A stretch of 20,668 bases of DNA from the NCBI GenBank assembly GCA_947588975.1, contig CANQAF010000019.1, positions 1 to 20,668 of the forward strand. The letters are read 5' to 3'. The DNA is from an uncultured Bacilli bacterium. GTDB taxonomy: Bacteria > Bacillota_I > Bacilli_A > RF39 > UBA660. How positions within the stretch are numbered: position 1 is the first letter of the stretch; each line of letters starts with the position of its first letter. This document shows, one piece after another, positions 1 to 7,852 of this stretch. Made by a program: the position numbers and the translations under genes. The notes beneath the pieces are model-generated. The model was not told the DNA's origin. It worked only from the letters and a program-made list of their open reading frames with translations, and searched no databases.

Positions 1-25
1 AAAGATTCTACTGCGTAGAATCTTT
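1..25. terminator. Perfect hairpin at the end of the DUF1287 gene, probably bidirectional terminator
   Basis: An 11-bp perfect stem (1-11 with 15-25) has a TGC loop and is followed on the plus strand by T tract 23-29. The minus-strand gene's TAG stop (8-10) lies inside the stem. The minus-strand U tract would lie left of the window, so termination in that direction is inferred. Confidence 0.75.
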
Positions 26-685
26 TTTTATAGTAAGGAAAAAACGGTAATGTCCTGTAATTTTTTTCTTTTTGTTCCATCGCTCTAGTGTATCTTCTTC
101 CAACTTAGGTTGCCCTGCATTATGAATGAGGTATGGAATTCCTTTTCTATTTCTTTTATTAGATATAATACCAATATGTTCTTGGTTTCCAAATACAACA
201 ATATCACCTGGTTGCCATTCACTAATTTGCGATAAATCATTTGTTAAAACTAAAGTATTTCGTTTTAAAAAAATATCTAAATTTATTACTCTTCTAAAAT
301 CAATATTAGAATCTTGGTATATGATATTAGGATAAGCTTCTCGGTTATTTTTAATATCTTCTGTTACCATATCTTTTAATAAATATCCTGCTTCTTTTAA
401 AGCTCGCCATATTAAATCAGTACAAACACCTTCATTATCAGGAGGATATCCTCCATTATAATATGCATTTACATATTTTGGTTTGCGCTTTGCCTCTTGC
501 AGAGCACCATTTAAAATATCTTGATAATCATCTATACCATTTTGATTATAATCGACTGGAGATACAATAGTTGTAATGGAAAAATCACTGGCCACATATG
601 ATTTTTTGGGAATTAAGCTATAATAATCTAAAATAATATAAGCAATTATAATCACAGGAAGCAATAATAGAATCCACTTCTTCAT
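8..685 (-). CDS. DUF1287 family protein, membrane-anchored or secreted, NlpC/P60-like fold
   Basis: The 225-residue product starts with a signal peptide or membrane anchor (about residues 3-20, Leu/Ile-rich), so most of it should lie outside the membrane. The remainder matches the DUF1287 pattern as I know it: GGYPPDNEGVCTDL with a candidate catalytic Cys, a middle NIDFRRVINLD segment, then WQPGDIVVF, a His in HIGIIS and a second in LIHNAGQ near the C-terminus. This Cys/His layout resembles papain-like NlpC/P60 hydrolases, but no substrate can be named. A DYNQNGIDDY stretch near residue 46 looks like a calcium-binding loop. The start is set by GGTGAT just upstream of ATG 685, and an extended -10 lies at 701-709. 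It appears monocistronic, between the terminators at 723-742 and 1-25. Family assignment is firm; biochemical activity is inferred. Confidence 0.85.
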   Translation of the reverse strand: MKKWILLLLPVIIIAYIILDYYSLIPKKSYVASDFSITTIVSPVDYNQNGIDDYQDILNGALQEAKRKPKYVNAYYNGGYPPDNEGVCTDLIWRALKEAGYLLKDMVTEDIKNNREAYPNIIYQDSNIDFRRVINLDIFLKRNTLVLTNDLSQISEWQPGDIVVFGNQEHIGIISNKRNRKGIPYLIHNAGQPKLEEDTLERWNKKKKITGHYRFFLTIKKDSTQ

Positions 686-700
686 AATATCACCAAAACT

Positions 701-709
701 ATTATATCA
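701..709 (-). promoter_or_regulatory. Extended -10 promoter of the DUF1287 gene
   Basis: The minus strand reads TGATATAAT, an extended -10 (TGn plus consensus TATAAT), 16 bases upstream of the start codon. No good -35 is visible; that region is occupied by the preceding gene's terminator. Confidence 0.6.
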
Positions 710-722
710 TCTTTTCAATGAA

Positions 723-742
723 AAAGGATCTTTAGATCCTTT
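723..742 (-). terminator. Intrinsic terminator of the 50-aa gene (and recD2)
   Basis: An 8-bp stem (AAAGGATC, 723-730, with 735-742) and TTTA loop are followed on the minus strand by a run of T. The TAA stop at 741-743 overlaps the arm. Confidence 0.85.
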
Positions 743-893
743 ACATCATATTTTCTAGCTTTTTATTTGCTTTTTTCATGGTTGCATCCATAACTTTTTC
801 GACCTGTTTTGTAACAGGTTTTTTATATTTTTGATACGCTAAAACAGCTCCTGCACCCATACCCATAAGTGCCATTCCTTTAACATACTTCAT
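741..893 (-). CDS. Small 50-residue membrane-associated protein, hypothetical
   Basis: A 51-codon frame begins at ATG 893 behind a strong AAGAAGGTGA ribosome binding site and ends at TAA in a terminator, so both ends carry expression signals. The product begins MKYVKGMALMGMGAGAVLAY, a glycine-, methionine- and alanine-rich hydrophobic stretch able to span or lie on a membrane. It continues as a Lys-rich amphipathic tail ending NKKLENMM. It resembles small YtxH-like membrane proteins of Bacillota only in general design; I do not recognise a family. It lies 66 bases downstream of recD2 and probably shares its transcript. Confidence 0.65.
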   Translation of the reverse strand: MKYVKGMALMGMGAGAVLAYQKYKKPVTKQVEKVMDATMKKANKKLENMM

Positions 894-924
894 ACAATCA
901 CCTTCTTGCCAAAAAATATGAAAT

Positions 925-948
925 TGTATGTATAAATTAATACATACA
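925..948 (-). repeat. AT-rich inverted repeat between recD2 and the 50-aa gene
   Basis: TGTATGTAT (925-933) pairs perfectly with ATACATACA (940-948) around a six-base loop, just after the recD2 stop. A run of six T follows some 15 bases further along the minus strand. It could be a weak terminator or an mRNA-processing hairpin. It has little GC, so strong termination is unlikely. Confidence 0.4.
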
Positions 949-959
949 TTATTAGTTTG

Positions 960-3188
960 TTACATTGCATCTAAATTATGCATAATAAAGTTCATTCTTT
1001 GGCATAAATTGGTGGCTCTTTCTCTTTCAGAATCGTTTGATACACCATATAAAAAAGCTTGAGGATTTCCAATTAAAATGAGTTTTTTCTTTGCCCGAGT
1101 AATTCCTGTATAAATTAGTTTTCGATAAAGCATACGATAATAGGATGTCGACATAGGAATAATAACGACATCAAACTCACTTCCTTGTGATTTATGTATA
1201 CTCATAATAAATCCATGCTTTATTTTAGAAAAATCTTGTGGTAAATATTTTACTTCTAAGCCATCATAATCTACATAAATTTCATTTTTTTTACTTTTAC
1301 TTTGTTCAGCCGGAATAATATACTTAATAATACCAATATCTCCATTAAATACATTTTCTTCTGGCATATTGACTAATTGTAATACTTTATCGTGTTCTCG
1401 AAATATCGTGTCTCCTACCACTAATTCTCTTTTTGTTGTGGAAGCAGGATTCCATAATTGTTGTAATTTTTTGTTTAATGCATCGATTCCAACTGGTCCA
1501 GCATACATAGGTGCCATCATCTGAACTGTTTTTTGATCATATCCAGTTTCTAATAATTTTTGTGTTAATTTCTCAATTGCAGGGAGAATATCTTCTTCTC
1601 TACAATCTATGAACAGAAAATCATTTTTAGGTTCCATAAATGATTGACTCAAAGTATTATGCTTTATTTCATCCGCTAATAAAGGAATATATGATTCTTT
1701 AGTTTGACGATATAATCGTTCCAATTTTACAGTAGGAATGCAATTACTTTTAATTAGATCTTTTAACACTTGACCAGGTCCAACGCTTGGTAACTGATTA
1801 AAATCTCCTACCAATATCAGTTGAATATTTTTAGTTAGTCCTTTTAATAAATGACCAAATAATTCAATATCAATCATACTTGCTTCATCAACAATAATGA
1901 GTTGTTGTGAAGCAGGATTCCATTCGTTAACAGCAAATTCATTGTTATCTAAATTCCATTTTAAAAAGCGATGAATAGTGGTTGCCGGAAAAATCGTTGC
2001 TTCACTCATACGTTTGCTCGCACGTCCTGTCGGTGCAAGTAAAGCGATGTGTGTTTCAGCTTCGCTTGGCCCAAATCCATTTAATATTTGATAAAGTTCT
2101 ACAATTGCTTGAATAATGGTCGTCTTCCCTGTCCCTGGGCCTCCCGTAATTATAGTAACATGTTGTTGTAAAGACATTTGGATTGCTTTTTTTTGCTCAT
2201 CATTATATTCTATTTGCATTTGTTCTTCTAAAGCATGGAGATAAGAATCTATTTTTTTGTAATTTTTTTCTTTTTGTGTTGCTAAATAAGATAAGCGACT
2301 ACAAATTACGTTTTCTGCATCATAAATACTTTTTAAATAATAGTGGCCATCCACATTGACTAATTTTTCTAAAACACATAATGTATCTAAGTGTGCAAGA
2401 CAAATCGTTTCATCAAGTTCTACATTTAAATATCGTTTCATAGCACTTATGATCGTTTCTAATTCCAAATAAGTATCTCCTGTTTCAAAGGAAATTTGTT
2501 TACAGATATATTCTAATCCTGCTTGTATTCTTCTTTCATCTGTAGATTGGATATCTAATTTAAAAGCAATTTTATCAACCTTAGGAAAGGTTACTTCTTG
2601 AACATGATCGATGATATCATAAATATTATGTTCTATTTCCATAATGGTATTCTCTTTATAATAGTGATAAATTGCTAAAGAATCTCGCATAGTAAATCCT
2701 AATTCTGTTAAGTAAACAATCGTATTATGACTTTCTTCATATTGATTTAATATATCAAAAATTTGTTTTTGCTTCTTTATAGATAATTTAGGAACTAAAT
2801 TTAAACATTCTGGTTCTTTTAAAATCAAATCTAAAGTTTGTTCTCCTAACGTTTCAACTATTTTAGTTGCCATTTTTTCACCAATACCTGGAAATAAATC
2901 ACTCGATAAAAAAGCAATGATACCATCTTTATCTTCTGGTTTTACCAAAACAGATTCACTGACTTGATATTGTATCCCATATTTTGGGTGATATACAACT
3001 TCTCCATATAAAACGTACATATCATCCAATTTTAAATCTGCAAAATACCCTGTAAATGTAATTGTTTTATCTATGTAATTTTGCAATTCTTGTTCAGTGG
3101 TTTCTTTCATTTTTAAAGTGCCTATTAAATAACCATTATCCGATTGAAAAATAGTTTGTTTATATATTCCTTTTATATAATTTTTCAT
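960..3188 (-). CDS. recD2: ATP-dependent RecD-like DNA helicase RecD2
   Basis: The 742-residue superfamily 1B 5'-3' DNA helicase is typical in length for RecD2, which acts without RecBC in DNA repair and fork maintenance. The N-terminal domain (about 1-80) is followed by a helix-hairpin-helix region with LFPGIGEK near residue 98. The motor has Walker A GGPGTGKT (349-356), APTGRA (385-390), Walker B VDEAS (433-437) and GDFNQLPSVGPG (461-472). The C-terminal motor half has MSIHKSQGSEFD and YTGITRAKK, the motif V/VI region. All key motifs are intact. AGGA lies upstream of ATG 3188, and a promoter with TTTACA and an extended -10 lies at 3212-3241. It probably heads a two-gene unit with the 50-aa protein. 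Confidence 0.97.
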   Translation of the reverse strand: MKNYIKGIYKQTIFQSDNGYLIGTLKMKETTEQELQNYIDKTITFTGYFADLKLDDMYVLYGEVVYHPKYGIQYQVSESVLVKPEDKDGIIAFLSSDLFPGIGEKMATKIVETLGEQTLDLILKEPECLNLVPKLSIKKQKQIFDILNQYEESHNTIVYLTELGFTMRDSLAIYHYYKENTIMEIEHNIYDIIDHVQEVTFPKVDKIAFKLDIQSTDERRIQAGLEYICKQISFETGDTYLELETIISAMKRYLNVELDETICLAHLDTLCVLEKLVNVDGHYYLKSIYDAENVICSRLSYLATQKEKNYKKIDSYLHALEEQMQIEYNDEQKKAIQMSLQQHVTIITGGPGTGKTTIIQAIVELYQILNGFGPSEAETHIALLAPTGRASKRMSEATIFPATTIHRFLKWNLDNNEFAVNEWNPASQQLIIVDEASMIDIELFGHLLKGLTKNIQLILVGDFNQLPSVGPGQVLKDLIKSNCIPTVKLERLYRQTKESYIPLLADEIKHNTLSQSFMEPKNDFLFIDCREEDILPAIEKLTQKLLETGYDQKTVQMMAPMYAGPVGIDALNKKLQQLWNPASTTKRELVVGDTIFREHDKVLQLVNMPEENVFNGDIGIIKYIIPAEQSKSKKNEIYVDYDGLEVKYLPQDFSKIKHGFIMSIHKSQGSEFDVVIIPMSTSYYRMLYRKLIYTGITRAKKKLILIGNPQAFLYGVSNDSERERATNLCQRMNFIMHNLDAM

Positions 3189-3211
3189 ATCATCATTCCT
3201 AACATAATTTT

Positions 3212-3241
3212 ATTATATCAAACATATGTTCAAAATGTAAA
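3212..3241 (-). promoter_or_regulatory. Promoter of recD2
   Basis: On the minus strand, TTTACA (3236-3241, five of six matches to TTGACA) is followed after 18 bases by TATAAT (3212-3217), itself preceded by TGA as an extended -10. The -10 starts 23 bases upstream of ATG 3188. Confidence 0.75.
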
Positions 3242-3247
3242 TAATAA

Positions 3248-3267
3248 AAAAAGTCTTTCGACTTTTT
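3248..3267 (-). terminator. Intrinsic terminator of the mtaB / 242-aa unit
   Basis: AAAAAGTC (3248-3255) pairs with GACTTTTT (3260-3267) around a TTTC loop, giving a U-rich 3' side on the minus strand. The TAA stop at 3266-3268 overlaps the stem base. Confidence 0.85.
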
Positions 3268-3994
3268 ATTGCATTTTTTTCAAAGACTCATGTTCTTCAT
3301 GAATATTTTCTAAAAATTCTAATTCTGGATCAATCGATTCTACTCTATTTTGTTCTTGTAATTCTTCTGTAAATATCGTTCTATTTTGTAAGCGATTTTG
3401 CTCATCTAATAGTCTTTGTTGCTCTTGTTGTGCCTTTAATAATTTTCCTAATTTACTTGCAATAAACAATCCTGCCGATAATGTAATTGCAACAGTAATT
3501 GTAGTTTTTATAATGGAATTGGATTTTTCTAAATGGCATTTTTTCTTACCACTACGTATATCAGCTATCGATTGTTGTTCTAATACCTTTCTTTGAAGAT
3601 ATTCTTCGATTTCAATTAGTTGTTCATCATCCATATTATCCTTTTTCATCTTTCCAGGAATAACAACTGCTAATGTAGGAACAGGATGATTTGAATAATG
3701 TGTTGGTTTTAAATTACAATCTTTTTGGAATTGAAATTGATAAATATCAGTATCTAATTCTTTATTCCATTCCATTTGTGATGCAATCATATCTCCTTCA
3801 ATTGAAGCCATATCTACTTTATTGATTAAATCTTGTAATTGAAAAACACGATCAGTAGATACCCTTCCACCTATATCATTTTGTAAATATTCAGCAAATG
3901 CGAAATGTACCAAATTAGGATCTTTCGTTTTTGAATCATCTAATAGTGGATTATCAATTAATTCTAGTACACGTATGATAGTTTGTTTTCCCAT
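3266..3994 (-). CDS. Hypothetical protein with one internal membrane segment and C-terminal coiled coil
   Basis: I do not recognise this 242-residue protein. A soluble N-terminal part (about 1-160) includes PTLAVVIPGKMKKDNMD and an acidic helix DDEQLIEIEEYLQRKVLEQQ. A single hydrophobic stretch follows at about 161-186 (IIKTTITVAITLSAGLFIA). The tail is rich in Gln, Glu and Leu (KAQQEQQRLLDEQNRLQNR) and looks like coiled coil. With no signal peptide and a mid-protein membrane segment, topology is uncertain. GGAGG precedes ATG 3994. It starts 29 bases after the mtaB stop with no terminator between, so it is likely co-transcribed with mtaB. Any functional tie to tRNA modification is unproven. 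Confidence 0.8.
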   Translation of the reverse strand: MGKQTIIRVLELIDNPLLDDSKTKDPNLVHFAFAEYLQNDIGGRVSTDRVFQLQDLINKVDMASIEGDMIASQMEWNKELDTDIYQFQFQKDCNLKPTHYSNHPVPTLAVVIPGKMKKDNMDDEQLIEIEEYLQRKVLEQQSIADIRSGKKKCHLEKSNSIIKTTITVAITLSAGLFIASKLGKLLKAQQEQQRLLDEQNRLQNRTIFTEELQEQNRVESIDPELEFLENIHEEHESLKKMQ

Positions 3995-4023
3995 ATTTAT
4001 ACGCCTCCATTACCAATAATATA

Positions 4024-5322
4024 CTATATTTTTATAAAGTCGTCAACTTCTTCAGAACCGATACAGTAAGGATAATTAACAGTTTCAATTTTTACATTTC
4101 GCTTTTTTTCTAAATTCTGATTAGATGTTTTTATCTTCACCAACAAATAATTTCCAGTATGGCCAATAATACCATTTTCATATGTTGTTTCTGGTAATAC
4201 CTCTACAATATGACCAATAAATTGTTTCATATAGTCCATTTCCAATTCTTTTGATAGTGCAATTAATTTTCGAGCACGTTCTTTTTTAATTCCATTATCT
4301 AAATGATTAGGTAGACGGCAGGCAGCAGTACCTTCTCTTTTAGAATAGGGAAATACATGTAATTTAGAAAAACGAATGGTACGAATGGTATCTATAGTCT
4401 GTTGAAATTCTTCTTCTGTTTCTCCAGGAAAACCAGTAATCACATCAGTTGTAATAGAAATATTAGGTCGAATATGGCGGATTTGATTTATTTTATCTAT
4501 AAAATATGCCGTATCATATTTACGATTCATTCTTTTTAATACTGTATTTGATCCACTTTGTAAAGGAATATGAAGATGGTCTACTAATATTTTACTTTTT
4601 TGCAGTACTTCTAATACACGATCATTTAACTCTGTAATTTCAATAGAAGAAATACGAATTCGTTCCAAACCGTCAATTGTAATCAAATCTTGCAATAAAT
4701 TGGCAAAATCGTAGTTTTCAAATTCTGAACCATAATTTCCTGTATGTATACCCGTTAATACGATTTCTTTATGGCCATGTTTCACTAGTTGTCTTACTTC
4801 CTCTAAGACATCTTCCCTTTTTTTACTGCGCACATTTCCTCTTGTATATGGAATAATACAATATGTACAGAAATTATTACATCCATCTTGGATTTTGACA
4901 AAAGCTCTTGTTCGATTGAAATTATTTAATTGCATTGGTTCAAAACACACATGTTCTATTGCAGTAACTTTCTCTATTTTTTGATGTTGATTTTTGTATT
5001 CTTCAATATAATCTACAATGTTTGATTTACCTTGATTACCAAAAATAATATCAACGCCTTCTATTTCAATTTGCTTTTCCTTTTGGGCAAAACAACCACA
5101 TACTACAATGATTGCATTCGGATTTTGACGAATTGCATGCTTAATGGTCTTCATGGATTTATGATCGGCAGCATTGGTAACCGCACAAGTATTGATAATA
5201 GAAATATCAGCAATTTCATCTACTGATACTTCTTGATATCCATGATTGTTAAGATGATCTCGCATCACGTTGGATTCATATGTATTTACTTTACAACCTA
5301 ATGTATATATATTAAATTTCAT
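4024..5322 (-). CDS. mtaB: tRNA (N6-threonylcarbamoyladenosine(37)-C2)-methylthiotransferase MtaB
   Basis: This 432-residue radical-SAM methylthiotransferase is predicted to convert t6A37 to ms2t6A37 in ANN-decoding tRNAs. The N-terminal domain carries three cluster Cys: C10 (TLGCKVN), C46 (NTCAVTN) and C77 (CGCFAQ). The radical-SAM cluster is CNNFCTYC (C148, C152, C155), followed by IIPYTRG. Further conserved blocks are LTGIHTGNYG, HLHIPLQSGS and TDVITGFPGETEEEF. The C-terminus after about residue 365 is a TRAM-type tRNA-binding domain. TLGCKVN and the length favour MtaB over MiaB or RimO. AGGAGG sits eight bases before ATG 5322, directly beside the U tract of the upstream gene's terminator, leaving no room for a promoter between them. 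Confidence 0.95.
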   Translation of the reverse strand: MKFNIYTLGCKVNTYESNVMRDHLNNHGYQEVSVDEIADISIINTCAVTNAADHKSMKTIKHAIRQNPNAIIVVCGCFAQKEKQIEIEGVDIIFGNQGKSNIVDYIEEYKNQHQKIEKVTAIEHVCFEPMQLNNFNRTRAFVKIQDGCNNFCTYCIIPYTRGNVRSKKREDVLEEVRQLVKHGHKEIVLTGIHTGNYGSEFENYDFANLLQDLITIDGLERIRISSIEITELNDRVLEVLQKSKILVDHLHIPLQSGSNTVLKRMNRKYDTAYFIDKINQIRHIRPNISITTDVITGFPGETEEEFQQTIDTIRTIRFSKLHVFPYSKREGTAACRLPNHLDNGIKKERARKLIALSKELEMDYMKQFIGHIVEVLPETTYENGIIGHTGNYLLVKIKTSNQNLEKKRNVKIETVNYPYCIGSEEVDDFIKI

Positions 5323-5340
5323 AAAAAACCTCCTAAAAAA

Positions 5341-5357
5341 ATAGGCATGATGCCTAT
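5341..5357 (-). terminator. Hairpin with U tract between the 276-aa gene and mtaB: terminator or attenuator
   Basis: ATAGGCA (5341-5347) pairs with TGCCTAT (5351-5357), and on the minus strand seven T follow (5341-5335). The TAG stop of the upstream gene (5354-5356) is inside the stem. The mtaB AGGAGG (5329-5334) begins right after the T run. Full termination would cut mtaB off from rsmE transcripts, so partial read-through or an upstream internal promoter is needed. Confidence 0.75.
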
Positions 5358-6184
5358 TCTAAATTTTTTCGAAATTCCTTTAATGCTTGTAAAAATTCTT
5401 CATTTACTTTGACTTCAGGACTAATTGGTGGCATATCTAATGTTTGCTCTAAACTATCTATTTTCATATGATTTGGAAGCTCAAAATCTTCCAAATAATT
5501 ATCAATATTATGTTGTTCTATTTTACGATCAAATTCTTCTAAAATATCTTCTACTGCTTTGGATTCTTGTTTTGTTTCCTGAAAAGATGGAACAGTTGGA
5601 TATTCTAATTTTCCTTCCATTTTTCCATATACTGGAGAGATAAATTCAGTATTTTTAAATTTTTTGATTGCTTGTGTAGTGTCCTTAGTCATATTAGATG
5701 TTTCTTCCACTTTATATGGTTCCTCTAGTTCTTCTAATGTATGTATCGTTGGAACATGAAAGAGATGTTCTTCTAGCATAGCATCATCCGTTGAAGTAGA
5801 TTCTTTCACATCTTCTACTTTAATTACTTCTGGATGATTTTTCGGTTCTATTTCTGTTTCTTTATTTAAAGTCTTTAACAACTCTTGATAACTAATAATA
5901 GATTTTTCCTCTTGTTCTTTTTCAAAATTTTCAACTACATCTTCTGATTTTGCTTCTAAGTCTTGTTGCATCTTTTCTAACATTTCTTCTATTTCTGATT
6001 TCTTTTGGTCGCTATCATTAGAATCATCCATACCATCTGACTTTGATTCTAAAATTTCTTTAATTTCTTCTTTATCATTTCTACGATCTTTTAAAAAGAT
6101 ATATAATAGATTTCCAAGTAATACAACTGTTACAAAAGCAGCAATTACTAGTAATACTTGATTATTAATTGCAATATCAATCAT
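5354..6184 (-). CDS. Membrane-anchored acidic protein of unknown function with FISPVYG motif
   Basis: The start is placed at ATG 6184, not the upstream GTG at 6193, because GGAG lies eight bases before this ATG. The 276-residue product has one N-terminal transmembrane segment (about residues 9-30, LLVIAAFVTVVLLGNLLYIF) followed by basic KDRR, suggesting a cytoplasmic C-terminal part. That part is very rich in Glu, Lys, Asp and Ser, probably disordered or helical. Two less biased islands stand out: IISYQELLKTL (about 96-106) and FISPVYG (181-187), candidate short interaction motifs. No catalytic motif is visible. It lies five bases downstream of rsmE and should be co-transcribed. The design resembles scaffold or cell-division adaptor proteins of Bacillota; this is only an analogy. 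Confidence 0.8.
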   Translation of the reverse strand: MIDIAINNQVLLVIAAFVTVVLLGNLLYIFLKDRRNDKEEIKEILESKSDGMDDSNDSDQKKSEIEEMLEKMQQDLEAKSEDVVENFEKEQEEKSIISYQELLKTLNKETEIEPKNHPEVIKVEDVKESTSTDDAMLEEHLFHVPTIHTLEELEEPYKVEETSNMTKDTTQAIKKFKNTEFISPVYGKMEGKLEYPTVPSFQETKQESKAVEDILEEFDRKIEQHNIDNYLEDFELPNHMKIDSLEQTLDMPPISPEVKVNEEFLQALKEFRKNLE

Positions 6185-6189
6185 ACAAG

Positions 6190-6903
6190 TCACTCCATAT
6201 AATAAAAATTTAATATACTTAATATATATAATGGGACCGTTTCTACACGCATAATACGGTTACCTAATGAAACAGATTCAAATCCCATTTGATTCCATAA
6301 TTGCTCTTCTTTTTCTGAAAAGCCACCTTCTGGACCTATCACTACATTTATTCTATCACAGGATTTATGATTATTCAAAAGAAAACGAATATTTTTTTGC
6401 TTTTCAGTAGTACTACAAATGAGTTTCAATCCTTCCAAATTCGACAATTCATTTGGACGATGAACAGGCAAAATGGTTGGAATATTTATTCGGTAAGATT
6501 GCTCACTTGCTTCTTTACAAATTCTTCTCCATCGTTCTAATTTTTTTTCATTTTTTTCTGCTTTTTGCTTAATAATACTACGTTCTGTTTCAATTAAAAT
6601 AATTTGATCTACACCAAGTTCTGTTGCTTTCTGTAAAATAAAATCCATTTTTTGTTCTTTCAAAAGAGGAATTAGCAACGTTACTTTTGGCAATGATTCT
6701 GTAGCAGTTTTCAATTCTTTTTCCGGGTAAATTTTTAAATGATTCTTTACATTTTCTAGACAGCATAAATACACTGTATCTTGATATACTACTTGTATTT
6801 TGTCATGCTCATTCATACGCATTACCGTTTTTATATGATATAGATCATCATCATTTAATAAAAACGAATCTTCATCTTTTCCTTTGGCAAAATATCTTTG
6901 CAT
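6190..6903 (-). CDS. rsmE: 16S rRNA (uracil(1498)-N3)-methyltransferase RsmE
   Basis: This 237-residue SPOUT-class methyltransferase modifies U1498 of 16S rRNA in the 30S subunit. The start MQRYFAKGK at 6903 is the family's usual N-terminus and has AGGAGG just upstream; an in-frame extension to 6981 overlaps miaA and its terminator and is rejected. The PUA-like N-terminal domain (about 1-70) includes HIKTVMRM. The SPOUT domain shows LLIPLLKEQKMDFILQKATE, ELGVDQIILIETERS, the cofactor loop VVIGPEGGFSEKE and the C-terminal SLGNRIMRVETV. Length matches the family (about 240). An extended -10 at 6929-6937 gives a short leader. It heads a two-gene unit with the 276-aa membrane protein. Confidence 0.96.
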   Translation of the reverse strand: MQRYFAKGKDEDSFLLNDDDLYHIKTVMRMNEHDKIQVVYQDTVYLCCLENVKNHLKIYPEKELKTATESLPKVTLLIPLLKEQKMDFILQKATELGVDQIILIETERSIIKQKAEKNEKKLERWRRICKEASEQSYRINIPTILPVHRPNELSNLEGLKLICSTTEKQKNIRFLLNNHKSCDRINVVIGPEGGFSEKEEQLWNQMGFESVSLGNRIMRVETVPLYILSILNFYYME

Positions 6904-6928
6904 AAAATTTTCCTCCTGGATGTCCTTT

Positions 6929-6937
6929 ATTATAACA
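6929..6937 (-). promoter_or_regulatory. Extended -10 promoter of rsmE
   Basis: The minus strand reads TGTTATAAT 25 bases upstream of the rsmE start codon, immediately after the miaA terminator. No convincing -35 is visible, as is common with extended -10 promoters. Confidence 0.65.
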
Positions 6938-6952
6938 CTTCTAAGGAAAAAA

Positions 6953-6979
6953 GAAAATAGATATTTTCTATCTATTTTC
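6953..6979 (-). terminator. Intrinsic terminator of the zincin-miaA unit
   Basis: A perfect 11-bp stem (6953-6963 with 6969-6979) and TTTTC loop are followed on the minus strand by a T-rich run. The miaA TAG stop (6968-6970) lies at the loop-stem border. Confidence 0.85.
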
Positions 6980-7852
6980 AATTATTTTACACGCTTCTTC
7001 TATAGTATATTCAAAATGATTCAGATTTACTTCTAACCAGTTCACTTCCATTTGATGAGAAAACCATGTATATTGTCTTTTGGCATAATTTCTACTATGT
7101 TGTTTGATTTTATCTAAACAAACATCTAAAGGAAAAGTCCCTTCAAAATAAGGAAATAATTCTTTATATCCAATCGGTGTCATAATTGCTTTACTACGTA
7201 GTTGACGGTCATATAATTTTTTGGCTTCCTCAACTAACCCTTCTTCCACCATATGATCAACTCTTTGATTAATGCGGTCATATAGTGCTGTTCTATTCAT
7301 GGTAAGCCCAATCACCACTACCTCATATAAAAGTGTATTTGCTTGTTCTTTCTCACTCAAACGTTTTCCCGTTGCTTCATAATAGCGTAATGCTCTTTCA
7401 ATTCGTTTACGATTATGAGGATGAATTTGAGTATTAGGATCTATTTGCAATAAGCGTTGATATAGTGTACTGGTATCTTCTGGGTAAGATGAAATATAAT
7501 TTGCTTCTTCTTCCAACTCATAATTGTATAAAGCTGCCTTTATATATAATCCTGTTCCTCCTACTAGAATCGGCGTTTTTTTTCTAGAAAGTATTTCTTC
7601 TATCTTTTTTCTTGCATCTTTCTGATAATCAAATACTGTATAATTTTCATCCAATTCTTTGATATCAAATAAATAATGAGGAATATTTTCTTTTTCTGCT
7701 TCTTTCACTTTTGCAGTTGCAATATCAAGTCCTTTATAGATTTGTGTACTATCTGCATTGATGATTTCACCATTATATTTTTTTGCAAGTGCAATACTAA
7801 GTTTTGTTTTACCTACTCCAGTCGGTCCTACAATACATATCACTTGCTTCAT
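6968..7852 (-). CDS. miaA: tRNA dimethylallyltransferase MiaA
   Basis: The 294-residue enzyme transfers dimethylallyl from DMAPP to N6 of A37 in UNN-decoding tRNAs. Visible signatures are the P-loop GPTGVGKT (9-16), the catalytic segment DSTQIYKGLDIATAK (near 34-48), PHYLFD, GGTGLYIKA, RKRIERALRYYEATGKRLS and the tRNA-binding C-terminus with MTPIGYKE and RNYAKRQYTWF. Length is normal. The ATG overlaps the stop of the upstream zincin-like gene (ATGA), and AGAGG within that gene's end serves as ribosome binding site, so translation is probably coupled. It is last in its unit, ending in the hairpin at 6953-6979. Confidence 0.97.
   Translation of the reverse strand: MKQVICIVGPTGVGKTKLSIALAKKYNGEIINADSTQIYKGLDIATAKVKEAEKENIPHYLFDIKELDENYTVFDYQKDARKKIEEILSRKKTPILVGGTGLYIKAALYNYELEEEANYISSYPEDTSTLYQRLLQIDPNTQIHPHNRKRIERALRYYEATGKRLSEKEQANTLLYEVVVIGLTMNRTALYDRINQRVDHMVEEGLVEEAKKLYDRQLRSKAIMTPIGYKELFPYFEGTFPLDVCLDKIKQHSRNYAKRQYTWFSHQMEVNWLEVNLNHFEYTIEEACKIIENR

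Noticed and set aside
6904..6981. An in-frame N-terminal extension of RsmE by 26 residues.
   Set aside because: It overlaps the miaA end and its terminator and lacks a ribosome binding site, while AGGAGG and the family's usual MQRYFAK start are at 6903.
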